Of a stretch of 64,000 nt of DNA, positions 32,504 to 43,326 are shown piece after piece (positions within the stretch are counted from its first letter, which is position 1; each line of letters begins with the position of its first letter). Under the pieces are notes generated by a model. It searched no databases, was not told the DNA's origin, and saw only the letters and a program-made list of their open reading frames with translations. The DNA comes from Whalleya microplaca (Eukaryota > Ascomycota > Sordariomycetes > Xylariales > Xylariaceae). The translations under genes were made by a program, and so were the position numbers. The DNA lies in NCBI GenBank assembly GCA_022497155.1, contig MU385800.1:1-64000 (forward strand), given 5' to 3'.

Positions 32504-35220
32504 GGTAAAAAAAGAAATACTGCAAAGTGAACGATGATTCTTCCAATCAAACTTCAACGATGTGTTTTACAAATACAGGCCATCGAACATCTATATATCC
32601 CCACGAATGCACTGATATCTACGCCTGGACCTCGCTCTCGTTGATCTCATGGAGCCTGTTGACGCTCACGGATGATTCCGATCCTAGGGTCATTCTCCGG
32701 CCCGTCGTGGACACTACCGCTCAGACTGCCAGATCACTCACCCAGGCCTTCAGCTGCGGGCTGTAGCATTAATTGATCAAACTGTGGCCCGTCTCAACGG
32801 AGGTAGTTGCCGAGACGGATACCTAGTGCGCTGAGCTGCTTGTAAATGAGACATGGATGTGAGGGTTGATTTTGAGCTCGTTCGTCTCGTTCGACTAGGT
32901 GTTATCAAGAAGGGGGGTCAACACCTCCACTCTCTCTATAACCGCACTTCGTCGACTTTAAATCACTCGTTAAGTAAAGCTGGTAATTAGTGAGGCTTAC
33001 TTTGGAGGCGAGTGCCATGATGGGAGACCAGAGACAGTCCAAGCTGGAGTCTCGGATCGACATCATGCCGAGCTTGGTGAATTGATGACGAACTTTAAGC
33101 TTATCAGTCTCGTCATTCTAGAAAACGCCGTCTTCTCTACTAGTTGGCTTATAGAAGTTGACCGGCTTGTTCTGGTATTTGCATTGAAGCAGCTATATAT
33201 GTATATGCCGATTATCTAGCCTTTACGGAGTATAATATAGTGGTTTGTCATCGTTTAATCGTATATCACCTTATCCCAGCTAGTTGTTTAAGGTATAAGA
33301 TTTAAAAAACAATCCGGTTATTTGATAGAAACTACGGATGAGTTTTTTATATCTGCAGGTTATGCAAGTTATGCGGCTGCAAGCAAGCACCCGAACCTTG
33401 CCTAGCAGGCCTAGGTACCCTCCAAGGTTGCAAAAGTGTAACGTGGCTCGATCATAGCACTCGATGCTATACTGCGTCGTACACCAGGATTCATCATAGA
33501 CAAATGTAGATGCGATTCGCAATCTCATGACGTCAAAACATCAGAGAAAAGCCGGTGCATATACTGCACAAAAGAACCAGAGTTGAGCTGAGAGATACAG
33601 CAGGCTTTTATTGTATACATTGAGACACGGAGGTATTGGGACATTCAGAGACATCGAGAAACGAAAGTGTATTGAAACAGGGCAGTTCTCGGATGAGATA
33701 TCATTATGTATGTGGCATTGACATATGAAGAGATACTATGACGTAGTAACTAAGATAGTTGGCTGGGCAAGGTCTGGTCTCTTCAACCAAACATTTTTAA
33801 GGTGATACCGTATATTACATGACGAAGTCTTCGAAGCGTACCTGAACTAATCATTTTTGCAACCATTTGGATGTGGGATATCAGGACAAGCTTATATGCC
33901 TGGTGGCATATAAAAGAAAAGAAAAAAAATTACATGTACATGTAGTGACCATTTTGCTCCAATGGCACTGCCGAATCTAGTAATTCGGTGTGGTCTAGAC
34001 TCGCCTATACTCGCAGTAGGTGTAGACATATAGTAGCATGTATGTACTACATAGCAGATATAATTGGAAACAGTTCCCGATCTGATAAGTAGGCCTGTCA
34101 CGAAGATACTTCTATTGGTTGTATGGAATTATTAGCAACTTGGCGGGGTCGATCTTGCTTGCATGCATGTATGTGATTTTATAACAGGTTACCTTAATAC
34201 ACATTTAAGATCTCCACGTCCTGTTGTATATAAGGTAGGTAGTTATCATACGCATGCACATCAATTGATCTCATTATTACCAGGTAAGTAAGTACTAAGT
34301 ACCTGAGTGCCATATTCGATTTTCATTACGTAGGTATCTATGATAGGTACATATGTTTAGGTAGGTACATAAACTGTCCAACTGCCCCTCCTCCCCTCCT
34401 TGCCTCCATCAGGTAAGTGCCTACATTACCATGTAGGTACAGTTTAAGTACATACGTATGTGTAGATTGCACATGCCACAGACGTTTACCTAGGCTTAGA
34501 TAAGTCAGTTACATGCACATACTATTAAGGTAGTTACCTACTACATACTTACATTGAACACTGGAGGGCCTGATGGGTCCAACTGCCATGTAATTATGTC
34601 ATTCCCTCAATTCCGATAATCTAATTCACCCAATCGTCACCCCAATTCAATCTAATCGTTTTTTCCCTCAACCTCAGCAGCTCAGCTTCAGTGTTCACTC
34701 ATCACCTGATATCGTGACTGGTCCTGAGATTATCAATTGATAGTCTGCCTTCCACCAACGCGTTCTCATCTTGCTGTGGTCTTCTACAGCAATCACCTTA
34801 TCATCATTTCTGACCAGTCATAGCGCGTGAGATGGGCGTGTCCGTCCGCGTATGGGATCAAAGCAACAGCTCGTCATCTTCTTATCCTTCCCCAACATAT
34901 AAAGACTCTCGTCCTAATAAATTCTAAACCTAATCTGAGATCCGTTTGACTTCCTCCTTGCATAAAAATCCTTTGTCCCTGCAAACAGGAGCTCATGCAC
35001 ATACAACACACCTAATTACCTACCTCAGACACGGAAACCCAATCCCGGCAATCCGTAAACTCACTGCACGTAGTTCTCCCTGTGTCCGTGTTGATCATCG
35101 GTCTCATTTTTCTCTCTCTTCACTTTCCACCTCATCCAACTACCGGAGCACTTCAGTTTGTGCGGTTAATGTGGTCATGATTATCACCAATCCGTCTTAA
35201 CCTCTCCCACATCAGTCGAC
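32504..35220. other. Intergenic region, DPH5 to the F-box-like gene
   Basis: 2.7 kb without a convincing gene. The part nearest the F-box-like gene (about 34220-34560) is packed with GTAGGTA/TACCTAC words. The last 250 bp are pyrimidine-rich, as in a fungal core promoter and leader. Confidence 0.5.
34220..34560. promoter_or_regulatory. Cluster of GTAGGTA / TACCTAC words
   Basis: At least eight copies of AGGTAGGTA, GTAGGTAC, TACCTAC or AGTACCT occur in both orientations within about 340 bp, ending roughly 650 bp before the F-box-like start. It may be a transcription-factor site array or a simple-repeat bias; similar words are scattered in other intergenic regions. Confidence 0.35.
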
Positions 35221-36696
35221 ATGGTATGGCCTCAATCTGCCCCGTTTGAAAGCTTGTCCCTCGTTGCTTTTACTAATTTTTGGTTCTAGAGCAGAGCGTG
35301 GGAATGTCGTGATGCGGCCGACCAGGCTGAGATCTACTATAACCATCCTCTTCGCGATGAGAACAGACGTCTTGAGGAGGAGAATCTGGCCTTGAAGCGA
35401 CTGCTACGAGAACATGATATCTCCTGGCAAACCCCAACCAGGGCCCCTCAAGCGCCATCGTCGCGGGTCACTCGGTCTAGGAAGAGCATCACCTCTGAGA
35501 GCCTTCCACACCTCCCTGTTGAGATCCAGCTTAAGATTCTCTCCTGCGCCCTGACCAGCCCACACCCCATCGTCGACCCACTCTGCAGGCTCAGGCCGGA
35601 GCGTCTGCTCATCCAGGGGGAGAGGCACAAACGTAACTTCCTCGCCATTCATTTTTTGGCCACGTGCAGAGCCTATTCTGTCGAGGGTGCTAGGTACTTA
35701 TGGACAAACAACTCGTTTATATTCACCAGTCCAGAGGCTCTCAAAAGGTTTGCCGATGTCGCCCTCTGCTACCGCCAAAATATCCGACACGTTAATTTCC
35801 GCATCATAGCGAAGTATTACGATGACGAGGACCGAAATCACAAAATAGCTCGTACGCATCACCCGGACCTGACCAAGCCGATCAAGTTACAGGTCCACAA
35901 GAGGCCTAAGGAAAATACCTTGGCCCGCCGTGGGTTCCGCGCCTATGGCTGGCTCCAGCTGGTTGACTTCTTAGAGGCCTTACAACCCCCCTACGATCCT
36001 ACTTTTTATCCTTCCAAACTTGGTTACCTATCTCCCCCACGACTACTCCCGTCTCTAGAGACTCTCCGGATCGACTTTGTCAACTTCGGCGAAGAACTAC
36101 TTCAGAGCCCACCTCCTCAGTTGCATGAGCTAGCATCTCACCAGTTGGGATGCACCTTGAATGAGGTGGTACTAACTGGCCTTCCTAGCGATGAGTCTGG
36201 ATTCCGGGTCAGTTCGGAGTTGTCTGGTCTCCTGAAAGACGAGGGCCTCCTCGTCGATCATGCACCGACTATGATATCTCTCAGAAATGGCATACGTCCT
36301 CTCACCTGTGACCCCAGGGAGTGTAACTACTCTTCCAAGGTGGTCCGGGCGATGCGGAACATCAATGGACACATCCACGATGATGACCATGCTCATTTAT
36401 TCGGCACTGACTTCCCACCTGCACCCAAGGACGAGGGCAACCCGCCTTACTCATTGTTTCACTCCTGCCGAACTATCTGGAAGAAGGTGCCCATCAAGAT
36501 CGACGGCAGCGGTGAGCGGAAATGGGAACTATTTGACAGGATCAGCGGGCTGCCGTGGGACGACATCGAGAACGATGCCATCATGTTCGACTTCGTGTCT
36601 GATGACGATGAGGGATTAATGTGCGACAATTGTGGCCAGGTCCACCCCGGTGCTATCCCCCCTGATCATATGATGGACTTCCTCGATGATCTATAA
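35221..36696 (+). CDS. F-box-like fungal protein of unknown target
   Basis: Two exons are inferred: 35221-35223 (the ATG alone) and 35290-36696, with a 66-nt intron (GTATGG...TTCTAG), giving 469 aa. The exon 2 frame is open from its first base and encodes SRAWECRDAADQAEIYYNHP then a short coiled coil (ENRRLEEENLALKRLLREH). LPHLPVEIQLKILSCAL (about 74-90) matches the start of an F-box, and the next 150 residues look like the common fungal pattern of an F-box with a truncated leucine-rich region (RKRNFLAIHFLATCRA-like, ARYLWTNNSFIF). The C-terminus is acidic with a CDNCGQVHPG motif. F-box proteins recruit substrates to SCF ubiquitin ligases; no target can be inferred. The one-codon first exon is the weakest point; otherwise the first ATG would lie further downstream. 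Confidence 0.7.
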
Positions 36697-37405
36697 TACG
36701 TTACGCATCCAATGATGGATAAAAACGCCATAATCACATACAAACACACACCTACACACATACATACTTGACGACGTTTACGAATGACTGGGAGCGAGGC
36801 ATGGGGATGAAATACCATTTGTTTGCTTGTTTGGCTGTATTTTTGTTCAATGCATAGAATAAAGACATCTGCTCTAAAAGGGGGAACCGAAACAGATGAT
36901 GTGTGATATTGAGCACGCATCTCATGAAGACCGAATTGTGCCCATTGAGGCAGAGACGCATGTTTTGCTATGTAGCATATGGATTGACTGAGGAAACAGC
37001 AACTGCTGTACATACTTGATGTATATCTAATGTTCCTTGGTTCCTGATTCTGTACTACTGTGACTAATTACATCGCATTGATGTGATAGACAAACGCTTA
37101 CAATCATAGGATTCCCGTATGAAATATATTATGAAGCAACTTGAAAATTTCTTCATAGTACAAAAGAGGTACGACAACTTAGCATAGCACAGTTACGACG
37201 ATTTCTTAGACAAGTGTGCTCATCAAGCGAAGGGGTTTTTACGTTCCATCACTAATCAAAGCAGCAGAGATGACCCTCACACAGAGTCTTCCCAGATAGG
37301 ATGTTGATCCGGTTGTATATAAATCGAACAATGAGAGTTCTTCCTGCAGTGCTGAGAAGTAATACATTAGGAAGAATCCCGAGTTGGCCTGGTAGTCGTT
37401 TGCAC
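36697..37405. other. Convergent intergenic region
   Basis: 709 bp between two convergent coding ends. ACACACATAC-type repeats lie near 36742-36768. No gene is seen, though a spliced end of the TLDc gene would extend to 37252. Confidence 0.5.
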
Positions 37406-38995
37406 TTACGAGAGGAACTCGCCCCAAAGTTCGATCTCTGAGACTTCCAACGTCAAATCCCAGCTCCCTCGCCACAAATTCGCCTTATATGTCCCTGCAC
37501 TCCCTCCCGGAGCTGCTACACGGTGGGAAATCATAGCTTCTTGAAGGCTGCTCAGCAAAAACAACCCCACGCCGCCATCTTGCCCAAACCGAAGCCCGTC
37601 TTCACCAAGCGCCCAGCCCGGCCGCTCCACGGCCCCTCGGAAGACGTCCTGAACAGGGCTGAGCTGGAAAATGAGGCATCGCTCTCGCCCTTCTGTGTCT
37701 TCAGGGACCTCTTGAATCGCCGAGACGTCCTTATCCGGACTGGGGCTGAAGACCCCGAAGATATACTCGCTCCCAGTCGGGGCTGTACCAGATAGCACCA
37801 GAACGGCGCTCTCAAGAATATCGCCCATCGCTTCCGCAAGTGTAGCGGTTGACGGCCGTCCCGGGCCGATGTAATGGTGGACACGGCGGAAGTCGCCAAA
37901 ATAAATGGACCCGGTGAGAAATGAGGCAAGTTGGCTTTGAAGTGGCAGAGTCAATATACTGCTAGAGGAAGTAGGAGCAGAGGAGGCATCTAGCGTCTCC
38001 GGTCCAGCACGACCGAAGAATATATTAGAAAGGAGGCGATATAGAGGCGCGAATAGGTACGGTGCGGTGTTCTTTAGTGTATGGTCAAACATCGGCCACG
38101 TAATCACGTCTGCTTGCGCATCCTCACAGAATGCAGCGACCAGAGAGTCTACAGCTCCGTCGAAGCTCGATAGCTCGGTCACGGGCTCTCCATTGTTGGG
38201 TTCAAACTGCAGCGCTAAAAGAATCCTTGCGAGCGCCACAAACCGCTGTCGCGGGATCGCCAAGGTGGAGAAGCGGAATCGGTCCTGCACGAGACGTTTC
38301 GCCACTGGCCGGAAGTCGTCACGCTTTGGGGGCGCCAGTGGCAGTGGCGTCTCCGGCTGCGTCGCGTAAAGCACATCTAGCACGTCGTGGTACATCTCGT
38401 CGCCGTCATCATCGTGGTTAGGCCCAGCGAATTCGCGGGAGGACTCCGACACGTCGTAAGCATTGTGGGGCGCCAACTCTCGGGCCTTGACGGAATCGTG
38501 CGCCTGGTCGCGGTACGCAGTGGCGAGGCTTTGAAAGATCATCCTACGGTGATCAGCTGGTGTCCGCGTTCGACACCAATTACTCGCCTCCGTCATGCGT
38601 TCGTAGTAGCCAGGGAGTAACCAGACAAGGCCACGACTGAGTTGTGTTGCAGTAAGACTGACTGGCACCGAAGAGCATTGTTCTGGGGTGGGAGGAAACG
38701 GTATTTTGCTCAGATATGCGATGCTAGCGTAGATGACATACCCAGCTTCGGAGCCGGCAGCCGACTCTGGAAGCGATCCCTTAGTCTGTAGGAGAGAGAC
38801 AAAAGTAGATTTAGTGAGTGTATCCTCGCCATCGCACTCGTCGGTACTGGTAGATCTTAAGATCTTCTCAAGCGTAGATTGCTGTTCATGGTAGCGTTCC
38901 TTGATTTTTCGGTCTAGACCTTCTAGAATACGCTCAGGGCTCAGACATCCCTCTGCATACCAGCCTTCGACTTTTTCAGCATTTGATAGAGCCAT
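37406..38995 (-). CDS. TLDc-domain protein
   Basis: Single-exon model of 529 aa. The first ATG in frame is at 38995 (MALSNAEKVEGWYAEGCLSP); the frame is open further upstream but without ATG. The N-terminal half is helical and resembles no named domain. The C-terminal TLDc domain runs from about WPMFDHTLKNTAPYLFAPLY through SGTAPTGSEYIFGVFSPSPD, CLIFQLSPVQDVFRG and DGGVGLFLLSSLQEAM to LTLEVSEIELWGEFLS at the stop. TLDc proteins of fungi (Rtc5 and Oxr1 types) act on the vacuolar V-ATPase and in oxidative-stress resistance; this one has the longer N-terminal helical part seen in Rtc5-like proteins. A good 5' splice site (TC|GTAAGT) sits four bases before the stop, so a longer C-terminus is possible. 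Confidence 0.85.
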   Translation of the reverse strand: MALSNAEKVEGWYAEGCLSPERILEGLDRKIKERYHEQQSTLEKILRSTSTDECDGEDTLTKSTFVSLLQTKGSLPESAAGSEAGYVIYASIAYLSKIPFPPTPEQCSSVPVSLTATQLSRGLVWLLPGYYERMTEASNWCRTRTPADHRRMIFQSLATAYRDQAHDSVKARELAPHNAYDVSESSREFAGPNHDDDGDEMYHDVLDVLYATQPETPLPLAPPKRDDFRPVAKRLVQDRFRFSTLAIPRQRFVALARILLALQFEPNNGEPVTELSSFDGAVDSLVAAFCEDAQADVITWPMFDHTLKNTAPYLFAPLYRLLSNIFFGRAGPETLDASSAPTSSSSILTLPLQSQLASFLTGSIYFGDFRRVHHYIGPGRPSTATLAEAMGDILESAVLVLSGTAPTGSEYIFGVFSPSPDKDVSAIQEVPEDTEGRERCLIFQLSPVQDVFRGAVERPGWALGEDGLRFGQDGGVGLFLLSSLQEAMISHRVAAPGGSAGTYKANLWRGSWDLTLEVSEIELWGEFLS

Positions 38996-40030
38996 AATGT
39001 GCTCACAACCTGGATGATCCGACAATAAAATGGAGAGAGTGAATGGGTGTAATGCGCCCGCCAATCTAAGTGGTAGATTATTTGATGGAATCAGGCTTTT
39101 CAGGGATGGCTGCTAATATATGTTCTTATGCTTCCTTCAGTTGACTTGAACCCATGAAATTGACAAACTGGGGGCTTTGTAGTTGCCAATTCTCATATAT
39201 GGCGTATAACATTGAGGCGATAATACTTTGCGAAGAATTAGACGCCAAGTCATAGTGTGCGAGGCAGCTTTATAAAACTGTTGCTACCTATTCGATATAT
39301 CTGTACGATATTTTCTATGGTATCGGGACGGTGGTGTAGTTATAAAGTTCTGCTATTCGATGTTAGGGAGTAGAAGAAATGTTTTATATATGCAGCTATC
39401 TAGATACGCCAATTCAGCGATCAGAGTTAAGTTCAACGTTGGTCTATTGACCATACTGGTCTCGTTTTACGTATCGTGCCCCATGTTCTACCGGTTATCA
39501 ACGACATTTGGTCACGGGAAGTTGCGAATACTTTCTGTTTATGAGCACCGAAGCGCTTATGTTGACGGTATGAGCCGTTATTTTGGCAGTGATTCAAACT
39601 CTTCGCCGTAAATATAGTATCACATTTACGGCGGTCCCACATACTACTCAATCAGGCTTATTCGCTATTGGGGTATTTCTGTGAGAAAAAAAGGATACAT
39701 CCGTTGGTTGTCTACGTGAAGCTATTTTACAAGATATCTTGCTAGGACCTACGGATTCCGATGAACAAGGTATCAAATCTTTAGTCATTAAAATTCACCG
39801 AGAAAATCCATCTCATGAGCCACTGATGGTTCTAATACTAGCTGAATTGCAGCTTGGCAAAGCACTGCAAATATCCGATATATCCAGCCAGCGCAGAGAT
39901 GTCTGTGGTGGAAAAGTATCTATAAAATGAGCTTCAAGCCTGAGTCTTTGAGCTAACATTATCATCATTATCAGTCAAAACACCCTCAAGTGTTTCAACA
40001 TCTTCTGTTTTACTCTAGACTGAGCCGAAA
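38996..40030. other. Divergent intergenic region (TLDc / secreted protein)
   Basis: 1.03 kb, AT-rich, between two divergent starts. Frames such as 39360-39611 (+) are not protein-like. No gene is called. Confidence 0.5.
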
Positions 40031-40709
40031 ATGCACTTCTCTCACCTCCTCACGGCTTTTCTGGCCACGCTCGTAGTTGCGACCCCGATTGCCAACTCTG
40101 ACCCCGAGCCTGCCCTTGCCGTGGAAGCTAACGACCTTGTGGGCCGTGAAACTCTCGAGGATACAGAAGCATATACGGCCGCAATTGGAGCACATCCAGA
40201 TATACAGAAAGGAAAGTATTACTGGTTTGAGCTTACATGGGACCTCAAAGCGGCTATCGATGACGATCACGAGACCAAGAGTGAGCTAGAGAAGCTTCGA
40301 AAGAAACTCGGATTCAAACACATCGCCCTTGTTGTGGGCGAGGTGACAGAGAAAGAATCCGGCAAAGGAAAGAACAAGAAAACGAAAAGGGACTTCAACG
40401 CTATGTTCTATGACATGGTCAAGGACAACAAGGACAGGACCGAGAGCCATTTTGCAAACTTCAAGGGACTACGTGAAGGCCAAACACTAAAGTGGGGAGG
40501 CGATACAACTAAGAGTAAGGCTAATCCGATCACCCTGAAGAGAATTGGTAAGTTATTTCTGTCGTATCTGAATATTCCGTTGAGTATATGTCCGTCGGTG
40601 GTATTGACAGTTCGTAGGCACGGCCTGGGTTGAGGACCACCCGAAGTACTCTGTAGATGATAATCACTGTAAGAACTATTTTGATAACATGCTGGAAAAA
40701 GTCAAATAG
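40031..40709 (+). CDS. Small secreted protein with LRAT/NlpC-like His and Asn-His-Cys motifs
   Basis: Exons are 40031-40547 and 40618-40709 (70-nt phase-1 intron, GTAAGT...CGTAG), giving 202 aa. The N-terminus MHFSHLLTAFLATLVVATPI is a clear signal peptide, probably cleaved near residue 20. The mature protein is Lys- and Asp-rich. KYYWFELTWDLKAAI is followed by GFKHIALVVGE (His97), a KGKNKKTKRD basic stretch, FYDMVKD and finally TAWVEDHPKYSVDDNHCKNY (Cys190, the only Cys outside the signal peptide). A His before a hydrophobic VVGE strand and a late NxC in a helix are arranged as in the LRAT/NlpC-P60-like papain fold, but this is an inference from pattern alone. It could act outside the cell, for example at the cell wall or as an effector. 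No disulfides are possible. Confidence 0.72.
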
Positions 40710-43326
40710 ATCGTCTGTGCGAGGTTATATCTACTTTGTAAGAGGTTTTGTTAGGAGTATCTGGGAGAGGAGGCAGTGAAGGGGGTTAGCCAGCTTCGAA
40801 GAGAATAAATTTAAAACCTATATTATCAAATACTCTTATTTGCAAGTGTAATTGACTATGACCAGTAACTACATCAAACTAACAGACCTATCGTAGTTGC
40901 ATAACACGATACTTATATTATCATTTGTCACAGAGTATGTAAGGCGCTATTATCTGAACGCTAATAGCGGTATCGCTTTTGCCATATCATGATCAATATC
41001 ACAGTTACAGTATATGTAATGATCATTCAGATGCCGCCTTGATTACTTTAGTTGTTGTCTACTAGAGTTGCATAAAGGTCTAAGATCTAAAGGACACAGA
41101 ATAACTTAAAAGATCCCTTTAAGCAAAAAGGCTCTTAGAGCAGCTATTGCCCCAGCTGCATTTACTTAAGGCACTATAACAAATACCCCTATTGTGATAA
41201 TTAATTACTAAATCACTTAGAATATCTTTAAGATTCTGAAAATTCTAGTAAACGAGTCACGTTATTCTCTGCCCCCTTCGGTTTAAAGCATGAAAGGGGC
41301 TACAATATGTTATCACGATGCCTAGGAAACAACTCTACCTACTTGATAGATTTCTCTTACATGAAGCAGTGGTCACGATACATGGTACCAGCTTTGGCTT
41401 GTAGGCTATTGCTGTAACCTAGACCAATATCTATCTATACCATCTTATCAAGCTGCTCGGTTATATTTACTATATCACTATTGATAGCCTATTGTGAAGC
41501 TACCGTGATCCGCTAGAGACCAAGTCAGACTTCCAATGGAATGTCATGCTCCAATTGCTTACATCTGATAAATCTCAATTGGACGTCTCCAGTGACGATC
41601 CCTGACGATTGTTTGCTTCTGTTTAGACCATTTTGAAATGATCGGCTTCCGACTCAAAAAGAAACAACTGTTCTTGTAAGACGATGAATCTTTACAGCCC
41701 AGTAAAAGAACTCTTGCCCTGTTCTCGACGTATGAGGAATAGATGAACAGCTCTCGTGTGTGCTTTCGTGTTGGACGGGCCGTGGCACAAATATATGCGT
41801 CAACAATATAGGAATGGACAGCAATATCCTATAGTTACGTAGACGAACCTGTGCTATCTCAACTCCAGCCGGGTAGTCTGGCAGATACAAGGAACATTCC
41901 AATTCACAGTACAAGAATTTTACACTGCCTGCATACGAAGTACATATATCGACACACTTATACACCAACTCTATATCTACACGGAGAGAAAGCCATTGGT
42001 GACCCAACGTAACCCCACAAGGGAAGGTATTCAACTACTTCAACCACGTTGACAGTTAGGCGCCGGCAGCGTGGTGGCACAACACCTCAACAAACCAAGA
42101 TACTTCCTTCATGCATACATACACCACCTTCCACCCAGTCACAGGGTTCACAGCACACCCCGTCCTCCCGCGCAGAGCCGATGGTGGGCGAGACGGCATG
42201 ATTGTCGAGGCCAATTCCAAGAGGGCAGGCAGCGCCAACTCCACTCGTTCTTGACATGTGAAGGCGACCCCCCGAGCTGTAGTGCAGGCTGTGATATTGG
42301 TGTGGCAACCACAAGAGAGTCTTGGTGCGTCGCAATGAAGGCGCGCTCACGCGCAATCAGCATCGCGCACGACAGGAGAAGGGCCCAGAACACCAGAGCA
42401 CAACCCGCCGGTCTCGCAGCACCTTCCCGACACCGGCACCGGCACCGGCGGCGCGTCGGGAGCGCGGATGAAACTTCTCAACTGAGGTGGTGGCCCCCGA
42501 GTCCCCGGGGTCGTCGAGGGTTGGGTTCATACCGCGAGAACTCGAGGCTGACCAGTCGCTGGTCCGTTTACTGAATCCAACTGGCAGGAAACAATTCTGG
42601 TACTCGTGGGTGTGTGAGTCTTCTACAAGCGTTGTGTTTAGGGGTGTATACCGAGGCAGTAATCCGCGTAGTTGTCGATATCTGTGTGGACGAATAGAGT
42701 ATACCTTGGATCTGACAGGGAATTGATTCAGGGGCTGTTCAAGGTACTTGCATATTTGACACGATAACCTTAATGATTTCAAGCGCTCTCTATTTTGAAG
42801 AGATGGGTCGATCAAGAAGATTATAAAGTTGATGAGCGCTCGTCCCTTGTACTAGTCATGGAAAAACAAAAAAGGGGAATAGTCTACGATAGGGTTATAT
42901 AGTACTGCCTACATATCACTTCAAGCTGCAGGCCAACATATCCACTTTCTCTTCCCCACTGTTTGCAGCACATCCTCCTCCCCCTTTTCAAAATGCGGCT
43001 GCACATACTACACACCTTACCTAATCCACCAAAGACAGATATTGACGTGACTCCCAACAACAGCACTCATTCACTCTAGCTAGCAACTCATTCGTCCTGT
43101 ACGAAATCTGTCCTTTTTATTGATCTCATCTCATCATGCCTAAACTCCAACATGTAGCTGAACTAACGAACTACACACGACACATGCAGGTTGGGCAGGC
43201 AGCTTACAAAGCTAGCTGGGCAACCATATCGCGTTGGATCTGCCCCGCCGTCCCGTCCCGCCCTTCGCCTTCCCATTACAAGCCTAGCGTCCTTCATAAC
43301 ATCTATGTAAGCGGCGAGCGGAAAAG
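40710..43326. other. Convergent intergenic region with a GC-rich patch
   Basis: 2.6 kb between convergent coding ends. Mostly AT-rich and featureless, but 42050-42560 is GC-rich with open frames on both strands (for example 42071-42574 plus, 42148-42393 minus). None has a recognisable domain, and the minus frame with a hydrophobic start lacks an ATG there. No gene is called. Confidence 0.45.

Noticed and set aside
32527..32766. Frames after DPH5, including a minus reading that resembles a transferase tail
   Set aside because: Too short and interrupted by stops; no start or junctions.
42148..42393. Minus frame with a hydrophobic start as a small secreted protein
   Set aside because: The first residue is a GTG, the next ATG removes most of the hydrophobic segment, and overlapping frames are equally open in this GC-rich patch.
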